NCBI RefSeq assembly: GCF_042666435.1
Contig: NZ_JBHTDC010000002.1
Location: 248,001 to 312,000 of the forward strand
Length of the DNA stretch: 64,000 nt
DNA from: Allosphingosinicella sp042666435
Lineage (GTDB): Bacteria > Pseudomonadota > Alphaproteobacteria > Sphingomonadales > Sphingomonadaceae
Direction: 5' to 3'
Under the pieces are notes generated by a model. That model saw nothing but the letters and a program-made list of their open reading frames with translations, searched no databases and had not been told where the DNA came from. Positions 49,909 to 57,475 of the stretch are shown here, one piece after another (the first letter of the stretch is position 1; every line of letters begins with the position of its first letter). The translations under genes were made by a program, and so were the position numbers.

Positions 49909-51308
49909 GCGGGTTCCACCGCGACGGCGGGCTTGGCATTCTCCAGCGCGCTGACGAAAGCGTGGCGCCAGGCGACCACGTCTTCGCCGCGCACGCTCTC
50001 GATCATGCCGCGCCAGCGCCGGATGCGCTCTTCCTTCGGCATGGCGAGGGCAGCGAAGATGGCGTCGCTGATCTCGTCGGGGCTGTAGGGGTTGACCATC
50101 AGCGCGTCCTTCAATTGGAGCGCGGCGCCGGCGAAGCGCGACAGGATGAGCACGCCGGGATCCTCCGGATCCTGGGCGGCGACATATTCCTTGGCGACGA
50201 GGTTCATGCCGTCGCGCAAGGGGGTGATGAGCGCGATCGGGGCGGCGCGGTAGAAGCCGGCCAGCTCCTCGCGCGGATAGCCCTGGTTGACGTAACGGAT
50301 CGGCACCCAGTCCACTTCCGCGAACTCGCCGTTGATCCGCCCGGAAAGCTCGTCGAGATTCTCGCGAATCTCCTCATAGGTCGCGACCTCGCCGCGGGAC
50401 GGCGGCGCGATCTGGAGGAGGAATATCTCGCTCCTCTGCTCGGGATGCTTTTCGAGGAAGCGCTGATAGCCATGGAAGCGCTCGGCCAGACCCTTCGAAT
50501 AATCGAGCCGGTCGACGCCGATCACGACCCGCTTACGCTCCGCGCTGCCGCGCAGGCGCTCGCATGCTTCCTTCGCGACCGGGGTTTCGACCGCTTCGCT
50601 GAACTCCGCATAATCGATGCCGATCGGGTAGGCGGCGACATGGACGGTGCGGCCCCGGACGTGCACCGTGCCGTCCTCGTCGACCCGCCCGTCCAGCTCG
50701 CGCTCGACATAATGGCGGAAGCTCTCGAGCCACTCCTCGGTCTGGAACCCGATCACGTCATAGGCCAGCAGCGATTCGACCAGCTCCTGGTGGTTGGGGA
50801 GCGACACCAGCAGCCGCGAGGGCGGCCAGGGTATGTGGAGGAAGAAGCCGATCCGGTTCTTGAGCCCGCGCGCGCGAAGCTCCTGGCCGAGCGGGATCAG
50901 ATGGTAATCGTGGACCCAGACGAGGTCGTCGGGATCGATCAGCGGCGCGACGGTGTCGGCGAACCTTTCATTGACCCTCTTATAGCCGCTGCCGAAGCCG
51001 CGGTCATATTCGGCGAGGTCGATCCGGTAGTGGAAGAGCGGCCACAGAGTCCGGTTGGCGTAGCCGTTATAATATTCGTCGACATCCTGCTCTTCGAGAT
51101 CGACGGTGGCGGTGGTCACGCCCCCGGCGCGCTGCATATCGATATGGCCGGTAAATTCCTCGATCTTGTTGCCCGACCAGCCGAACCACAGGCCGCTATA
51201 TTCCTTGAGCGCGGCGGCGAGCGCGACGGCGAGGCCGCCCTGCGCGCCCGCGCCGCTCTCGGTCCTGGGCGGCGAAACGCGGTTGGAAATGACGATGAGG
51301 CGGCTCAT
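49905..51308 (-). CDS. otsA: Trehalose-6-phosphate synthase
   Basis: The ATG complementary to 51306-51308 gives 467 residues: MSRLIVISNRVSPPRTESGA, WFGWSGNK, LVWVHDYHLIPLGQELRARG, GFFLHIPWPPSRLL, GVDRLDYSKGLAERF and LRDGMNLVAKEYVAAQ. These are the GT20 donor- and acceptor-site motifs. It joins UDP-glucose and glucose-6-phosphate. The start overlaps the GH15 stop by ATGA, so otsB-GH15-otsA form one coupled operon. Confidence 0.95.
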   Translation of the reverse strand: MSRLIVISNRVSPPRTESGAGAQGGLAVALAAALKEYSGLWFGWSGNKIEEFTGHIDMQRAGGVTTATVDLEEQDVDEYYNGYANRTLWPLFHYRIDLAEYDRGFGSGYKRVNERFADTVAPLIDPDDLVWVHDYHLIPLGQELRARGLKNRIGFFLHIPWPPSRLLVSLPNHQELVESLLAYDVIGFQTEEWLESFRHYVERELDGRVDEDGTVHVRGRTVHVAAYPIGIDYAEFSEAVETPVAKEACERLRGSAERKRVVIGVDRLDYSKGLAERFHGYQRFLEKHPEQRSEIFLLQIAPPSRGEVATYEEIRENLDELSGRINGEFAEVDWVPIRYVNQGYPREELAGFYRAAPIALITPLRDGMNLVAKEYVAAQDPEDPGVLILSRFAGAALQLKDALMVNPYSPDEISDAIFAALAMPKEERIRRWRGMIESVRGEDVVAWRHAFVSALENAKPAVAVEPA

Positions 51309-53095
51309 CGGATGGCGCTCCAGGGTTTGGACAAAAGGCCCGCGCAATTGATCAGCCCTACCAGCGAATAGGTCTGCGGATAGTTGCCCCACAATTCGCC
51401 GGTCGCGATGTCGCTATCCTCCGAAAGGAGGCCCGCCGGCGTCAGCCGCGCGAGCATGCCTTCGTAGAGCTCGCGCGCCTCCTCCTCGCGGCCGACCAAA
51501 TGGAGCGCTTCGATCAGCCAGAAGGTGCAGAAGTTGAAGGCGGTCTCAGGCAGGCCGAAATCGTCCTCGCTGGCGTAGCGGAGCATGTGCTCGCCGCGCC
51601 TCAGGCCCTTCTCGACCGCGTTGAAGGTGGAGACGAAGCGCGGATCGTCGGCGGCGAGAAAGCGCATGTCGATCAGCTGGAGCAGGCTGGCGTCGAGCTC
51701 GTCGCCGCCGAAGCTGGCGGCGAAGCGCTGCTCGCCCTGGTGCCAGGCGCCTTCCTCGATATGGGCTCGGATCGTCCGGGCGCGCTCCCGCCACAACATC
51801 GCCCGGTCGTCGAGGCCGAGCACGCCGGCCGCGTTGGCGAGCCGGTCGCAGGCCGCCCAGGACATGACCGAGCTGTAGGTATGGACCGAGGTTCGCGTGC
51901 GGAATTCCCACAGGCCCGCGTCGGGCTGGTCGTGCATTGCCCACGCCCGCTCCCCGACCTTCTCCAGCGAAGCGAAATCGTCCCGCGTCGCCTTGCGGAA
52001 CAGGCGCTCGTCGAAGAAGGCCTGGACGTTGGAGAGGACAATCTGCCCGTAGGCGTCGTGCTGCACCTGGGTGTAGGCGGCGTTGCCGACCCGGACCGGC
52101 CCCATGCCGCGATAGCCGGCGAGCGCCTCCGCCTCGCCTTCGTCGAGCTTCGGCTCGCCCGAGACCGCGTAGAGCGGCTGGATGTGGCCGCCCTTCGATT
52201 CGTCGACGATGTTGCGGAGATAATTGAGGTAGTTTTCGAGGACGTCGAGCGCGCCGAGGCGGTTCAGCGCCTGGACGGTGTAATAAGCATCGCGGATCCA
52301 GCAATAGCGATAATCCCAGTTGCGGCCCGAATCCGGCGCCTCCGGGATCGAAGTGGTGAGCGCGGCGACGATCGCGCCCGTCTCCTCATGCTGGCAGAGC
52401 TTCAGGGTGATCGCGGCCCGGATCACCACCGTCTGCCATTCGAGCGGAATGGCGAGGCCGCGCACCCAGTCGCGCCAGTCATCCGCCGTCTGGTGCAGCA
52501 TCGCCGCCAAGGTGTGGCCGACATTGCCGCTGAACGGCTCGTCCGGGCCCAGAAAGAAATGGACCGGCTTCTCGACCCGGAAGCAACGGCCTTCGAGGAT
52601 GTGTCCGACGGGCGCGTCGGTGGTGAGCCGGAGCGGCTGGGGTTTCAGCAAATAGCGGATATGATTGGTGCCGCTGGTCCGCTCGGCGTCCTTGGCGCCC
52701 CAATTGGTCGCGGGATTCAGGCACACCTTGATGCGCGGCGCGCCCGCCATCGGCCGCACGATCCTGACGAACGCCACCGGGCGGTACATCCGTCCCGAAC
52801 GCGGAAAGCGCGGACAGAAGTCGAAAATCTCCACCGCGCCGCCGTCGCCGTCGGTGAGCCGGGTGACGAGGATCGGCGTGTTGCGCAGATAATATTGCTC
52901 GACCCTGGCCTGGCTCTCGAGCGCGATCCGCCATTCGCCGCGCGGCACGGGGCTTTCGCCCTTCGGGTCGAGCAAGGAGCAGAAGAGCGGATCGCCATCG
53001 ATGCGGGGTTGGCAGCCCCAGACAAGGCCGGCCGCCTCGTCGATGAGAGCGCTCACCTGGCAATTGCCGATCGGCCAGAGCGAGAGGTCGGTCAT
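51305..53095 (-). CDS. Glycoside hydrolase family 15 (trehalase/glucoamylase-like)
   Basis: The ATG complementary to 53093-53095 gives 596 residues. It begins LSLWPIGNCQVSALIDEAAG, has the GH15 core SGRNWDYRYCWIRDAYYTVQ with the catalytic-site WIRDA segment, and a C-terminal ATGELWGNYPQTYSLVGLIN with the general-base Glu/Tyr region. Bacterial GH15 enzymes in ots operons are often trehalases or glucoamylases. Here the role could be turnover of trehalose or of a precursor glucan. It is coupled by four-base overlaps to otsB and otsA. Confidence 0.9.
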   Translation of the reverse strand: MTDLSLWPIGNCQVSALIDEAAGLVWGCQPRIDGDPLFCSLLDPKGESPVPRGEWRIALESQARVEQYYLRNTPILVTRLTDGDGGAVEIFDFCPRFPRSGRMYRPVAFVRIVRPMAGAPRIKVCLNPATNWGAKDAERTSGTNHIRYLLKPQPLRLTTDAPVGHILEGRCFRVEKPVHFFLGPDEPFSGNVGHTLAAMLHQTADDWRDWVRGLAIPLEWQTVVIRAAITLKLCQHEETGAIVAALTTSIPEAPDSGRNWDYRYCWIRDAYYTVQALNRLGALDVLENYLNYLRNIVDESKGGHIQPLYAVSGEPKLDEGEAEALAGYRGMGPVRVGNAAYTQVQHDAYGQIVLSNVQAFFDERLFRKATRDDFASLEKVGERAWAMHDQPDAGLWEFRTRTSVHTYSSVMSWAACDRLANAAGVLGLDDRAMLWRERARTIRAHIEEGAWHQGEQRFAASFGGDELDASLLQLIDMRFLAADDPRFVSTFNAVEKGLRRGEHMLRYASEDDFGLPETAFNFCTFWLIEALHLVGREEEARELYEGMLARLTPAGLLSEDSDIATGELWGNYPQTYSLVGLINCAGLLSKPWSAIR

Positions 53096-53829
53096 CGCGC
53101 CTCCTCGCCCAGCCAGGCGGCGACGGCCGCGACACCGTCCAGGCGCCAGAGCGCGGCGGTGGCGCGCGGAGGCCCGACGAGGATCCCCGCCCCTCCCAGT
53201 CCGGCCGCCGCTTCGAAGGCGCTTTCGTCGGTCACATCGTCTCCCACGAACACAGGACGCGCGCCGGCGAACTCCGGTTCCGCCATGAAGGCGCGCACCG
53301 CGTCGCCCTTGTCGGCTCCGCCCGGGCGGAGCTCGACGACCATCTTGCCCGTCTGGACGACCAAGCCCGCATTTGCCGCCAGCGCTTCCATGAAGCTGCG
53401 CGCGCTTTCGGCCCGTTCCGGCGCCCGGCGGAAATGGAGCGCGACCCCATAAGGCTTGTGCTCCGCCAGCAGTCCGGCGACGGACGCGGCGAACCGGTCG
53501 ACTTCGCGCCGCGCCTCCGCCAGCCCCGCCGGCGCGGCGAGCGGCAACTCGGTGCCGTCGCGGAGGCGAAGCTCGAGCCCGTGCGAGCCCGAGACGGCGA
53601 CCGCCGAGCAATCGAGATGGCGTTCGAGGTCGGCGATGGCGCGTCCGCTGACGATCGCCAGCCGGCCGTGCAGCCGGTGGGAAAGCCGGCTCAGCAGGGA
53701 ATCGAGCGCCGGCGAAACGCGGATCGCCTGCGGCGTCTCCGCCAGCTCGACGAGCGTTCCGTCGAAATCGAGGAAGAGCGCCGCGCCCTCCGCGAGCGAG
53801 GGGGGCGGGGCCAGGATTGGGCTGGGCAT
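53092..53829 (-). CDS. otsB: Trehalose-6-phosphate phosphatase
   Basis: The ATG complementary to 53827-53829 gives 245 residues. HAD motif I is AALFLDFDGTLVELAETP, motif II is LAIVSGRAIADLERHL with SGSHGLELRLRDG, and the C-terminal motif is FVGDDVTDESAFEAA. It dephosphorylates the OtsA product. It is the first gene of the otsB-GH15-otsA operon. The 204-bp gap upstream to the DUF6916 gene holds no other feature I can support. Confidence 0.92.
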   Translation of the reverse strand: MPSPILAPPPSLAEGAALFLDFDGTLVELAETPQAIRVSPALDSLLSRLSHRLHGRLAIVSGRAIADLERHLDCSAVAVSGSHGLELRLRDGTELPLAAPAGLAEARREVDRFAASVAGLLAEHKPYGVALHFRRAPERAESARSFMEALAANAGLVVQTGKMVVELRPGGADKGDAVRAFMAEPEFAGARPVFVGDDVTDESAFEAAAGLGGAGILVGPPRATAALWRLDGVAAVAAWLGEEAR

Positions 53830-54033
53830 ATCCGTCCCGTGGCAAGACAGCGGCCGAATCTCAAGGGGGCATCCACGCGCGGAACCCGCCTTTGGGACAG
53901 AGGCGTGCCGATCGGGCAAAAATAAAGTTGCCGTTCCGCTATGTCGCCGGCCGATTATCTCGTATAAAGCGGCCGGAGGGGGAGCGCACCGCTGATTGCC
54001 GTGCTCGCGATGCCTTGGGGAAGGTGACTGGCG

Positions 54034-54504
54034 ATGACCAAGGAAGCGGAAATTGTATCGCGTCGCGGCGTGATGGCCGGGCTGGCGGGAACGGCGCTGG
54101 CCGTCGGCGGCGCCGCCGTCTGGGCGCTCCCGACCGGATGGTATGACAGCAAGGTAGCGGCGGTCTCCGCGAGCTGGTGGGAAAGGCGGCGCTGGACGTT
54201 GGCCACGGCCGGAAGCCGGGAATGGACGCGGCTCCTCGGCGGCGCCTTCGTCCTCTTCGCCGGCGGCCGCGAGATCCGCTTGTGGCTGTCGGAGGTCAAT
54301 GCGCTGCCTTCGCCCGGCACCCGGCCGCCCGAAGTATCGCGTAAGCAAGCGTTCGTGGCGGTGTTCGATTCCCGCGGCGTCAGGCTGCCGGTCGAGGATC
54401 GCATCTATCGCGTCGCGCATGTCCGCTACGGCGACCTGCAGGTTTATTTGAAGCCGTTCGGAGACCCTTCGCGGCCGAACCTGATGGAAGCGGTCTTCAA
54501 CTAA
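54034..54504 (+). CDS. DUF6916 protein with twin-arginine-like signal
   Basis: A 156-residue protein. The N-terminus has SRRGVMAGLAGTALAVGGAA, a twin-arginine-like signal or anchor. The following domain ends VYLKPFGDPSRPNLMEAVFN, the DUF6916 tail, also seen in the protein at 55015-55296 (FLVPIGQDPGGTRYEAIFN). Family members often sit beside microcystin-dependent/tail-collar proteins, which are not seen here. It is followed after four bases by a GNAT gene. Confidence 0.7.
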   Translation: MTKEAEIVSRRGVMAGLAGTALAVGGAAVWALPTGWYDSKVAAVSASWWERRRWTLATAGSREWTRLLGGAFVLFAGGREIRLWLSEVNALPSPGTRPPEVSRKQAFVAVFDSRGVRLPVEDRIYRVAHVRYGDLQVYLKPFGDPSRPNLMEAVFN

Positions 54505-54508
54505 GCCG

Positions 54509-55018
54509 ATGCCGCCTCCGCTGCGCGCGGCCGCGCCCTTCGCCATCGCCTACCGTCCGACGACCGACGACGATTTGCCTTTCCTGGCCGCGCTCTACGC
54601 CTCCACACGCGCCGAGGAAGTCGCGGTTACCGGCTGGCCGGAAGATATCCAGCGCCAGTTCCTCGCCCAGCAGTTCGAGGCACAGCACCGCCACTACAGG
54701 GCGCATTATCCCGACGCCGAGTGGCTCGTCGTCGAACGGGGCGGCGAACCAGTCGGGCGCCTCTATCTCGAACAATGGTCCGGCGAGTTGCGCATCATCG
54801 ACATAGCGCTGATGCCGCAGGCCCGCGGCCTCGGCCTCGGCGCCGCGATGCTGGAGGATATTCTCGAACAGGCGCGGCACAAGGGAAGCGGCGTCTCGAT
54901 CCATGTCGAAAAGAACAATCCGGCGATGCGCCTCTACCGGCGGCTTGGCTTCGTGCCGGTGGCCGACAAGGGCGTCTACGATTTGCTCTTATGGTCCGGA
55001 GAGCCGGCTGGAGCCTAG
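54509..55018 (+). CDS. GNAT family N-acetyltransferase
   Basis: A 169-residue GNAT protein. The acetyl-CoA-binding motif ALMPQARGLGLGAAMLEDIL has the R/Q-x-x-G-x-G/A pattern. WLVVERGGEPVGRLYLEQWS is the central sheet and NPAMRLYRRLGFVPVADKGV the C-terminal segment. The acceptor substrate is unknown. It is sandwiched between two DUF6916 genes, and its stop overlaps the stop of the convergent one. Confidence 0.88.
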   Translation: MPPPLRAAAPFAIAYRPTTDDDLPFLAALYASTRAEEVAVTGWPEDIQRQFLAQQFEAQHRHYRAHYPDAEWLVVERGGEPVGRLYLEQWSGELRIIDIALMPQARGLGLGAAMLEDILEQARHKGSGVSIHVEKNNPAMRLYRRLGFVPVADKGVYDLLLWSGEPAGA

Positions 55019-55296
55019 TTGAAGATCGCTTCGTAGCGCGTGCCGCCCGGATCCTGGCCGATCGGCACGAGGAAGATATCGATCGGATCGCCCTCGTTTC
55101 GCAGCGTATAGATGCCCTGCGGCAGCAACGGTTCGAGCGGGCCACGGAACAGCAGGCTGAACGATCCGCCCTCGCGCATCGATTGGCCCAGCGCGTTCGC
55201 CTCCTCCAGGACCAGGCTCAGCCGGCTGCCGCCCGATTCCAGGCTGTAGGCGGCGCCCACATTGGCGGCGAAATCTTCGAGCGTCAGACCGCGCAT
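55015..55296 (-). CDS. DUF6916 small protein
   Basis: The ATG complementary to 55294-55296 gives 93 residues: LTLEDFAANVGAAYSLESGG, then SFSLLFRGPLEPLLPQGIYT and FLVPIGQDPGGTRYEAIFN. This is a complete DUF6916 domain without a signal. It shares its fold and C-terminal motif with the signal-bearing protein at 54034-54504. The function is unknown. The SH3 gene is 22 bp upstream in the same direction. Confidence 0.75.
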   Translation of the reverse strand: MRGLTLEDFAANVGAAYSLESGGSRLSLVLEEANALGQSMREGGSFSLLFRGPLEPLLPQGIYTLRNEGDPIDIFLVPIGQDPGGTRYEAIFN

Positions 55297-55318
55297 GTCT
55301 CGTCCTTCGCCGGCATGG

Positions 55319-55798
55319 TCAGTCGATCCTCTCGCCGGGATCGGTGCCCCAGACATGCGCCGCGCGGATATAGCCCTTGCGCCCCTTCACATCCAGGCGG
55401 CACCAGTCGGCGGCGCAATCGGAGAGCCGTCCGACCACGCCCGGCTCCGCCAGGAAACGAACCTTCGCCCCCTCGTTCGGCTCTTCGTGCAACGGCCGGG
55501 GCTCGTCGCCGATGACGATGGCGGTACGCGTGTCGCTGAGCAGGTTGACGAGCATCCAGCCGGTCGTCCCGTCGGGATCCTGGACCTTGCGCCAGTTCGG
55601 ATAGACCTCGACCACCTGGATCGGGAGATCGGCACGCCGGTAGAGCCAGGTGGCGGGATAATTCCGGCCCGGGCCGGTCCGCATCATCGCTTCACCGGCC
55701 GAGATCGACGCCCAATAGGGGGTCTGCCGTTCGTCCTGCGCCTGCGCGGCCGGAGCCAGCGCCGCCAGTGCCACGCTCAATAGCCACGCCTTGCGCAT
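55319..55798 (-). CDS. Secreted SH3-domain protein
   Basis: A 159-residue protein with signal peptide MRKAWLLSVALAALAPAAQA and two bacterial SH3-type segments (MRTGPGRNYPATWLYRRADL; GWMLVNLLSDTRTAIVI, then FLAEPGVVGRLSDCAADWCR). The two cysteines of SDCAADWC probably form a disulfide. Such proteins bind the cell wall or act as periplasmic adaptors. It lies downstream of nsrR on the same strand. Confidence 0.85.
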   Translation of the reverse strand: MRKAWLLSVALAALAPAAQAQDERQTPYWASISAGEAMMRTGPGRNYPATWLYRRADLPIQVVEVYPNWRKVQDPDGTTGWMLVNLLSDTRTAIVIGDEPRPLHEEPNEGAKVRFLAEPGVVGRLSDCAADWCRLDVKGRKGYIRAAHVWGTDPGERID

Positions 55799-55884
55799 TT
55801 CGAACCTTTCTCCTTCGCTCTCCCCTACCCTCTAAGCCGCCTGTCGTGCCGGCTTCAACCCGTCATCTTTCCCGAGGCCACGGG

Positions 55885-56334
55885 TCAGGGAATGGCGTCG
55901 GCGGGGCGCCCGTCGCCGCCACCGCCGAGCAGGAGGGCCAGCTCCGACGGCCGATCGACCAGGTCGGCGAGCGTATAGCTATCGAGCACGGCGATGAACG
56001 CCGCCATCGCCTGGCCGAAAATTCCGGTCAGGCGGCATTGGCTCGCGATCCGGCACTGGCTGCAATCGAGCAAGGCGAAACCGTCTTCGGTGTGGCGCAC
56101 CACCTCTCCCACGCCGATCGCTGCCGGCGGGCGCGCCAGCCTGATGCCGCCGGCGCGCCCGCGCGCGCTCTCCAGGAAGCCGCCCTTGCCGAGGCCGTGG
56201 ACCACCTTGGTCAGATGATGACGCGATATCCCATAAGCGACGGCGATCTCCGAAACGGAGCAAAGCCGCCCTGCGTTGGCACCCGCATAAGTGAGCACCC
56301 GCAACGCATAATCGGTGTAGAGGGTCAGTCGCAT
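55885..56334 (-). CDS. nsrR: Rrf2-family regulator NsrR
   Basis: A 149-residue protein: MRLTLYTDYALRVLTYAGAN, winged HTH GISRHHLTKVVHGLGKGGFL with RGRAGGIRLARPP, and three cysteines in DCSQCRIASQCRLTGIF near residues 91-103. The C-x2-C-x5-C arrangement and YTDYALRVL are NsrR hallmarks. It binds a [4Fe-4S] cluster that senses nitric oxide and represses NO-response genes. It diverges from the truncated haemoglobin gene, and its probable operator lies in the shared gap. Confidence 0.88.
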   Translation of the reverse strand: MRLTLYTDYALRVLTYAGANAGRLCSVSEIAVAYGISRHHLTKVVHGLGKGGFLESARGRAGGIRLARPPAAIGVGEVVRHTEDGFALLDCSQCRIASQCRLTGIFGQAMAAFIAVLDSYTLADLVDRPSELALLLGGGGDGRPADAIP

Positions 56335-56364
56335 TCTTCTCCCGTGGCGACGCCAGCTATTCTG

Positions 56365-56404
56365 TTTACATTTTTAGCCAATAAATTATGTATCCGCCAT
56401 ACAT
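56365..56404 (+). promoter_or_regulatory. NsrR operator overlapping a promoter
   Basis: ATGTAT-CCGCC-ATACAT at 56388-56404 is a perfect inverted repeat with the 6-5-6 spacing of known NsrR sites (ATGYAT-N5-ATRCAT). TTTACA at 56365-56370, 17 bp upstream, can serve as -35 with ATGTAT as -10, so the operator covers the -10. It lies in the gap between nsrR and the truncated haemoglobin gene. Confidence 0.78.
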
Positions 56405-56418
56405 GATTTCGGGACTCG

Positions 56419-56853
56419 ATGATGGAAGCCCTTACCGCCCCTGCTGAGCTCGACGAGGAACGGCTGAGCGAGGTCGTCCATGCCTTCTACGCCCGCGTGC
56501 GCGGCGACGACGAGATCGGGCCGCTGTTCAACGCCGCCGTTGAGGATTGGGACGAGCATCTCGACAAGCTGACCCGCTTCTGGTCCTCGGTGATGCTGAC
56601 CAGCGGGCGCTACAAGGGCAATCCGATGGCCGCGCACCAACGCCACGCGGACGCCATCGCCCCGGCGATGTTCGACCGCTGGCTCGCGCTTTGGGCGGAG
56701 GTCACATCCGAGCGCCTTCCCGGCCCGGCCGCGGCCGCCCTCCAGCACAAGGCCGGGCATATCGCCGAGAGCCTCAAGCTTGGCCTGTTCTTCAAAATTC
56801 CGCCTTCCGTCTCATCACCGTCGCGCCCATCGGGCGAAGGAGACATCGCATGA
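56419..56853 (+). CDS. Group III truncated haemoglobin
   Basis: A 144-residue globin: LSEVVHAFYARVRGDDEIGP, FNAAVEDWDEHLDKLTRFWS, and the haem-pocket region MLTSGRYKGNPMAAHQRHAD with the proximal His. The WDEHLDKLTRFWSS helix and GRYKGNPMAAH are group III signatures. It probably binds O2 or NO and removes NO. The operator upstream puts it under NsrR. The ATG codon may be the first or the immediately following one. Confidence 0.9.
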   Translation: MMEALTAPAELDEERLSEVVHAFYARVRGDDEIGPLFNAAVEDWDEHLDKLTRFWSSVMLTSGRYKGNPMAAHQRHADAIAPAMFDRWLALWAEVTSERLPGPAAAALQHKAGHIAESLKLGLFFKIPPSVSSPSRPSGEGDIA

Positions 56854-57104
56854 CCAACAAGCCCGGCGCCGATCCCGCCGATTCCCGCACCGCCTTTCGC
56901 CGGCTGATGGTCTGGACCGGCGTGGCGGCCCTGGTCTCGATTGCCGCCGCGCTCGGTTACCTCGCGCTCGCGGGGGTCGAGATGGCCTGGCACATGATCA
57001 TCGCCACCACATTGGGTGTCGGCTTCACCGTCCTGCTGGGCGGCGGGCTGATGGCCCTCGTCTTTCTCAGCGCCAATAGCGGCAGGGACGACCAGGTCCG
57101 TTAG
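56850..57104 (+). CDS. Small membrane protein coupled to the truncated haemoglobin
   Basis: The ATG at 56850 overlaps the haemoglobin stop (ATGA). The 84-residue product has two membrane helices (LMVWTGVAALVSIAAALGYL; MIIATTLGVGFTVLLGGGLM) and a short hydrophilic tail. It is likely translated with the haemoglobin and could anchor it or contribute to its reduction (inference). I do not recognise a family name. Confidence 0.75.
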   Translation: MTNKPGADPADSRTAFRRLMVWTGVAALVSIAAALGYLALAGVEMAWHMIIATTLGVGFTVLLGGGLMALVFLSANSGRDDQVR

Positions 57105-57164
57105 CCCGTGTCGATCGGAACCCCTCCCTTTCCCGCCGGTTGAGTCCGGCGAAGGAGAAGTGGA

Positions 57165-57434
57165 GTGAGTAAGATTATCCTGATGGCCGGCGCCATGGCG
57201 CTGGCCCTTCCGCTGGCGGCCTGCGCCGACAATCGCCTAGTCGAAGGCGCCGCGATCGGCGCTGCGGGCGGCGCGGTGGTGGGCGCGATCGACGGCAATG
57301 ACGGCATTTCGGTCGGCGAGGGCGCCGCGGCCGGCGCGGCGGTGGGCGGCGCGGTCGGCTATTTCATCGACGATGACGGCGATTGCGACGGCTACGACCG
57401 CTATGGCCGCTACGATCGCGACTGCTACGACTGA
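57165..57434 (+). CDS. Glycine-zipper lipoprotein
   Basis: The GTG at 57165, preceded by GGAG, gives 89 residues. MAGAMALALPLAACADNRLV has lipobox LAAC. A glycine-zipper run follows (EGAAIGAAGGAVVGAIDGND; GEGAAAGAAVGGAVGYFID), then an Asp/Tyr-rich tail (DRYGRYDRDCYD). Similar proteins insert into or stabilise membranes. The function is unproven. Confidence 0.82.
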   Translation: MSKIILMAGAMALALPLAACADNRLVEGAAIGAAGGAVVGAIDGNDGISVGEGAAAGAAVGGAVGYFIDDDGDCDGYDRYGRYDRDCYD

Positions 57435-57442
57435 GGAAATTT

Positions 57443-57472
57443 CCAGCCCCTGGCGCACGCGGCAGGGGCTGG
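57443..57472. terminator. Bidirectional terminator-like hairpin
   Basis: CCAGCCCCTG / CAGGGGCTGG form a perfect 10-bp stem between the stops of the convergent glycine-zipper and flavin-oxidoreductase genes. The minus-strand side is followed by AAATTTCC rather than a long T-run. Confidence 0.55.
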
Positions 57473-57475
57473 ACC

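Noticed and set aside
54034..55296. Prophage or tailocin remnant suggested by DUF6916
   Set aside because: No tail, capsid, terminase or integrase genes are present. The DUF6916 association alone is not enough.
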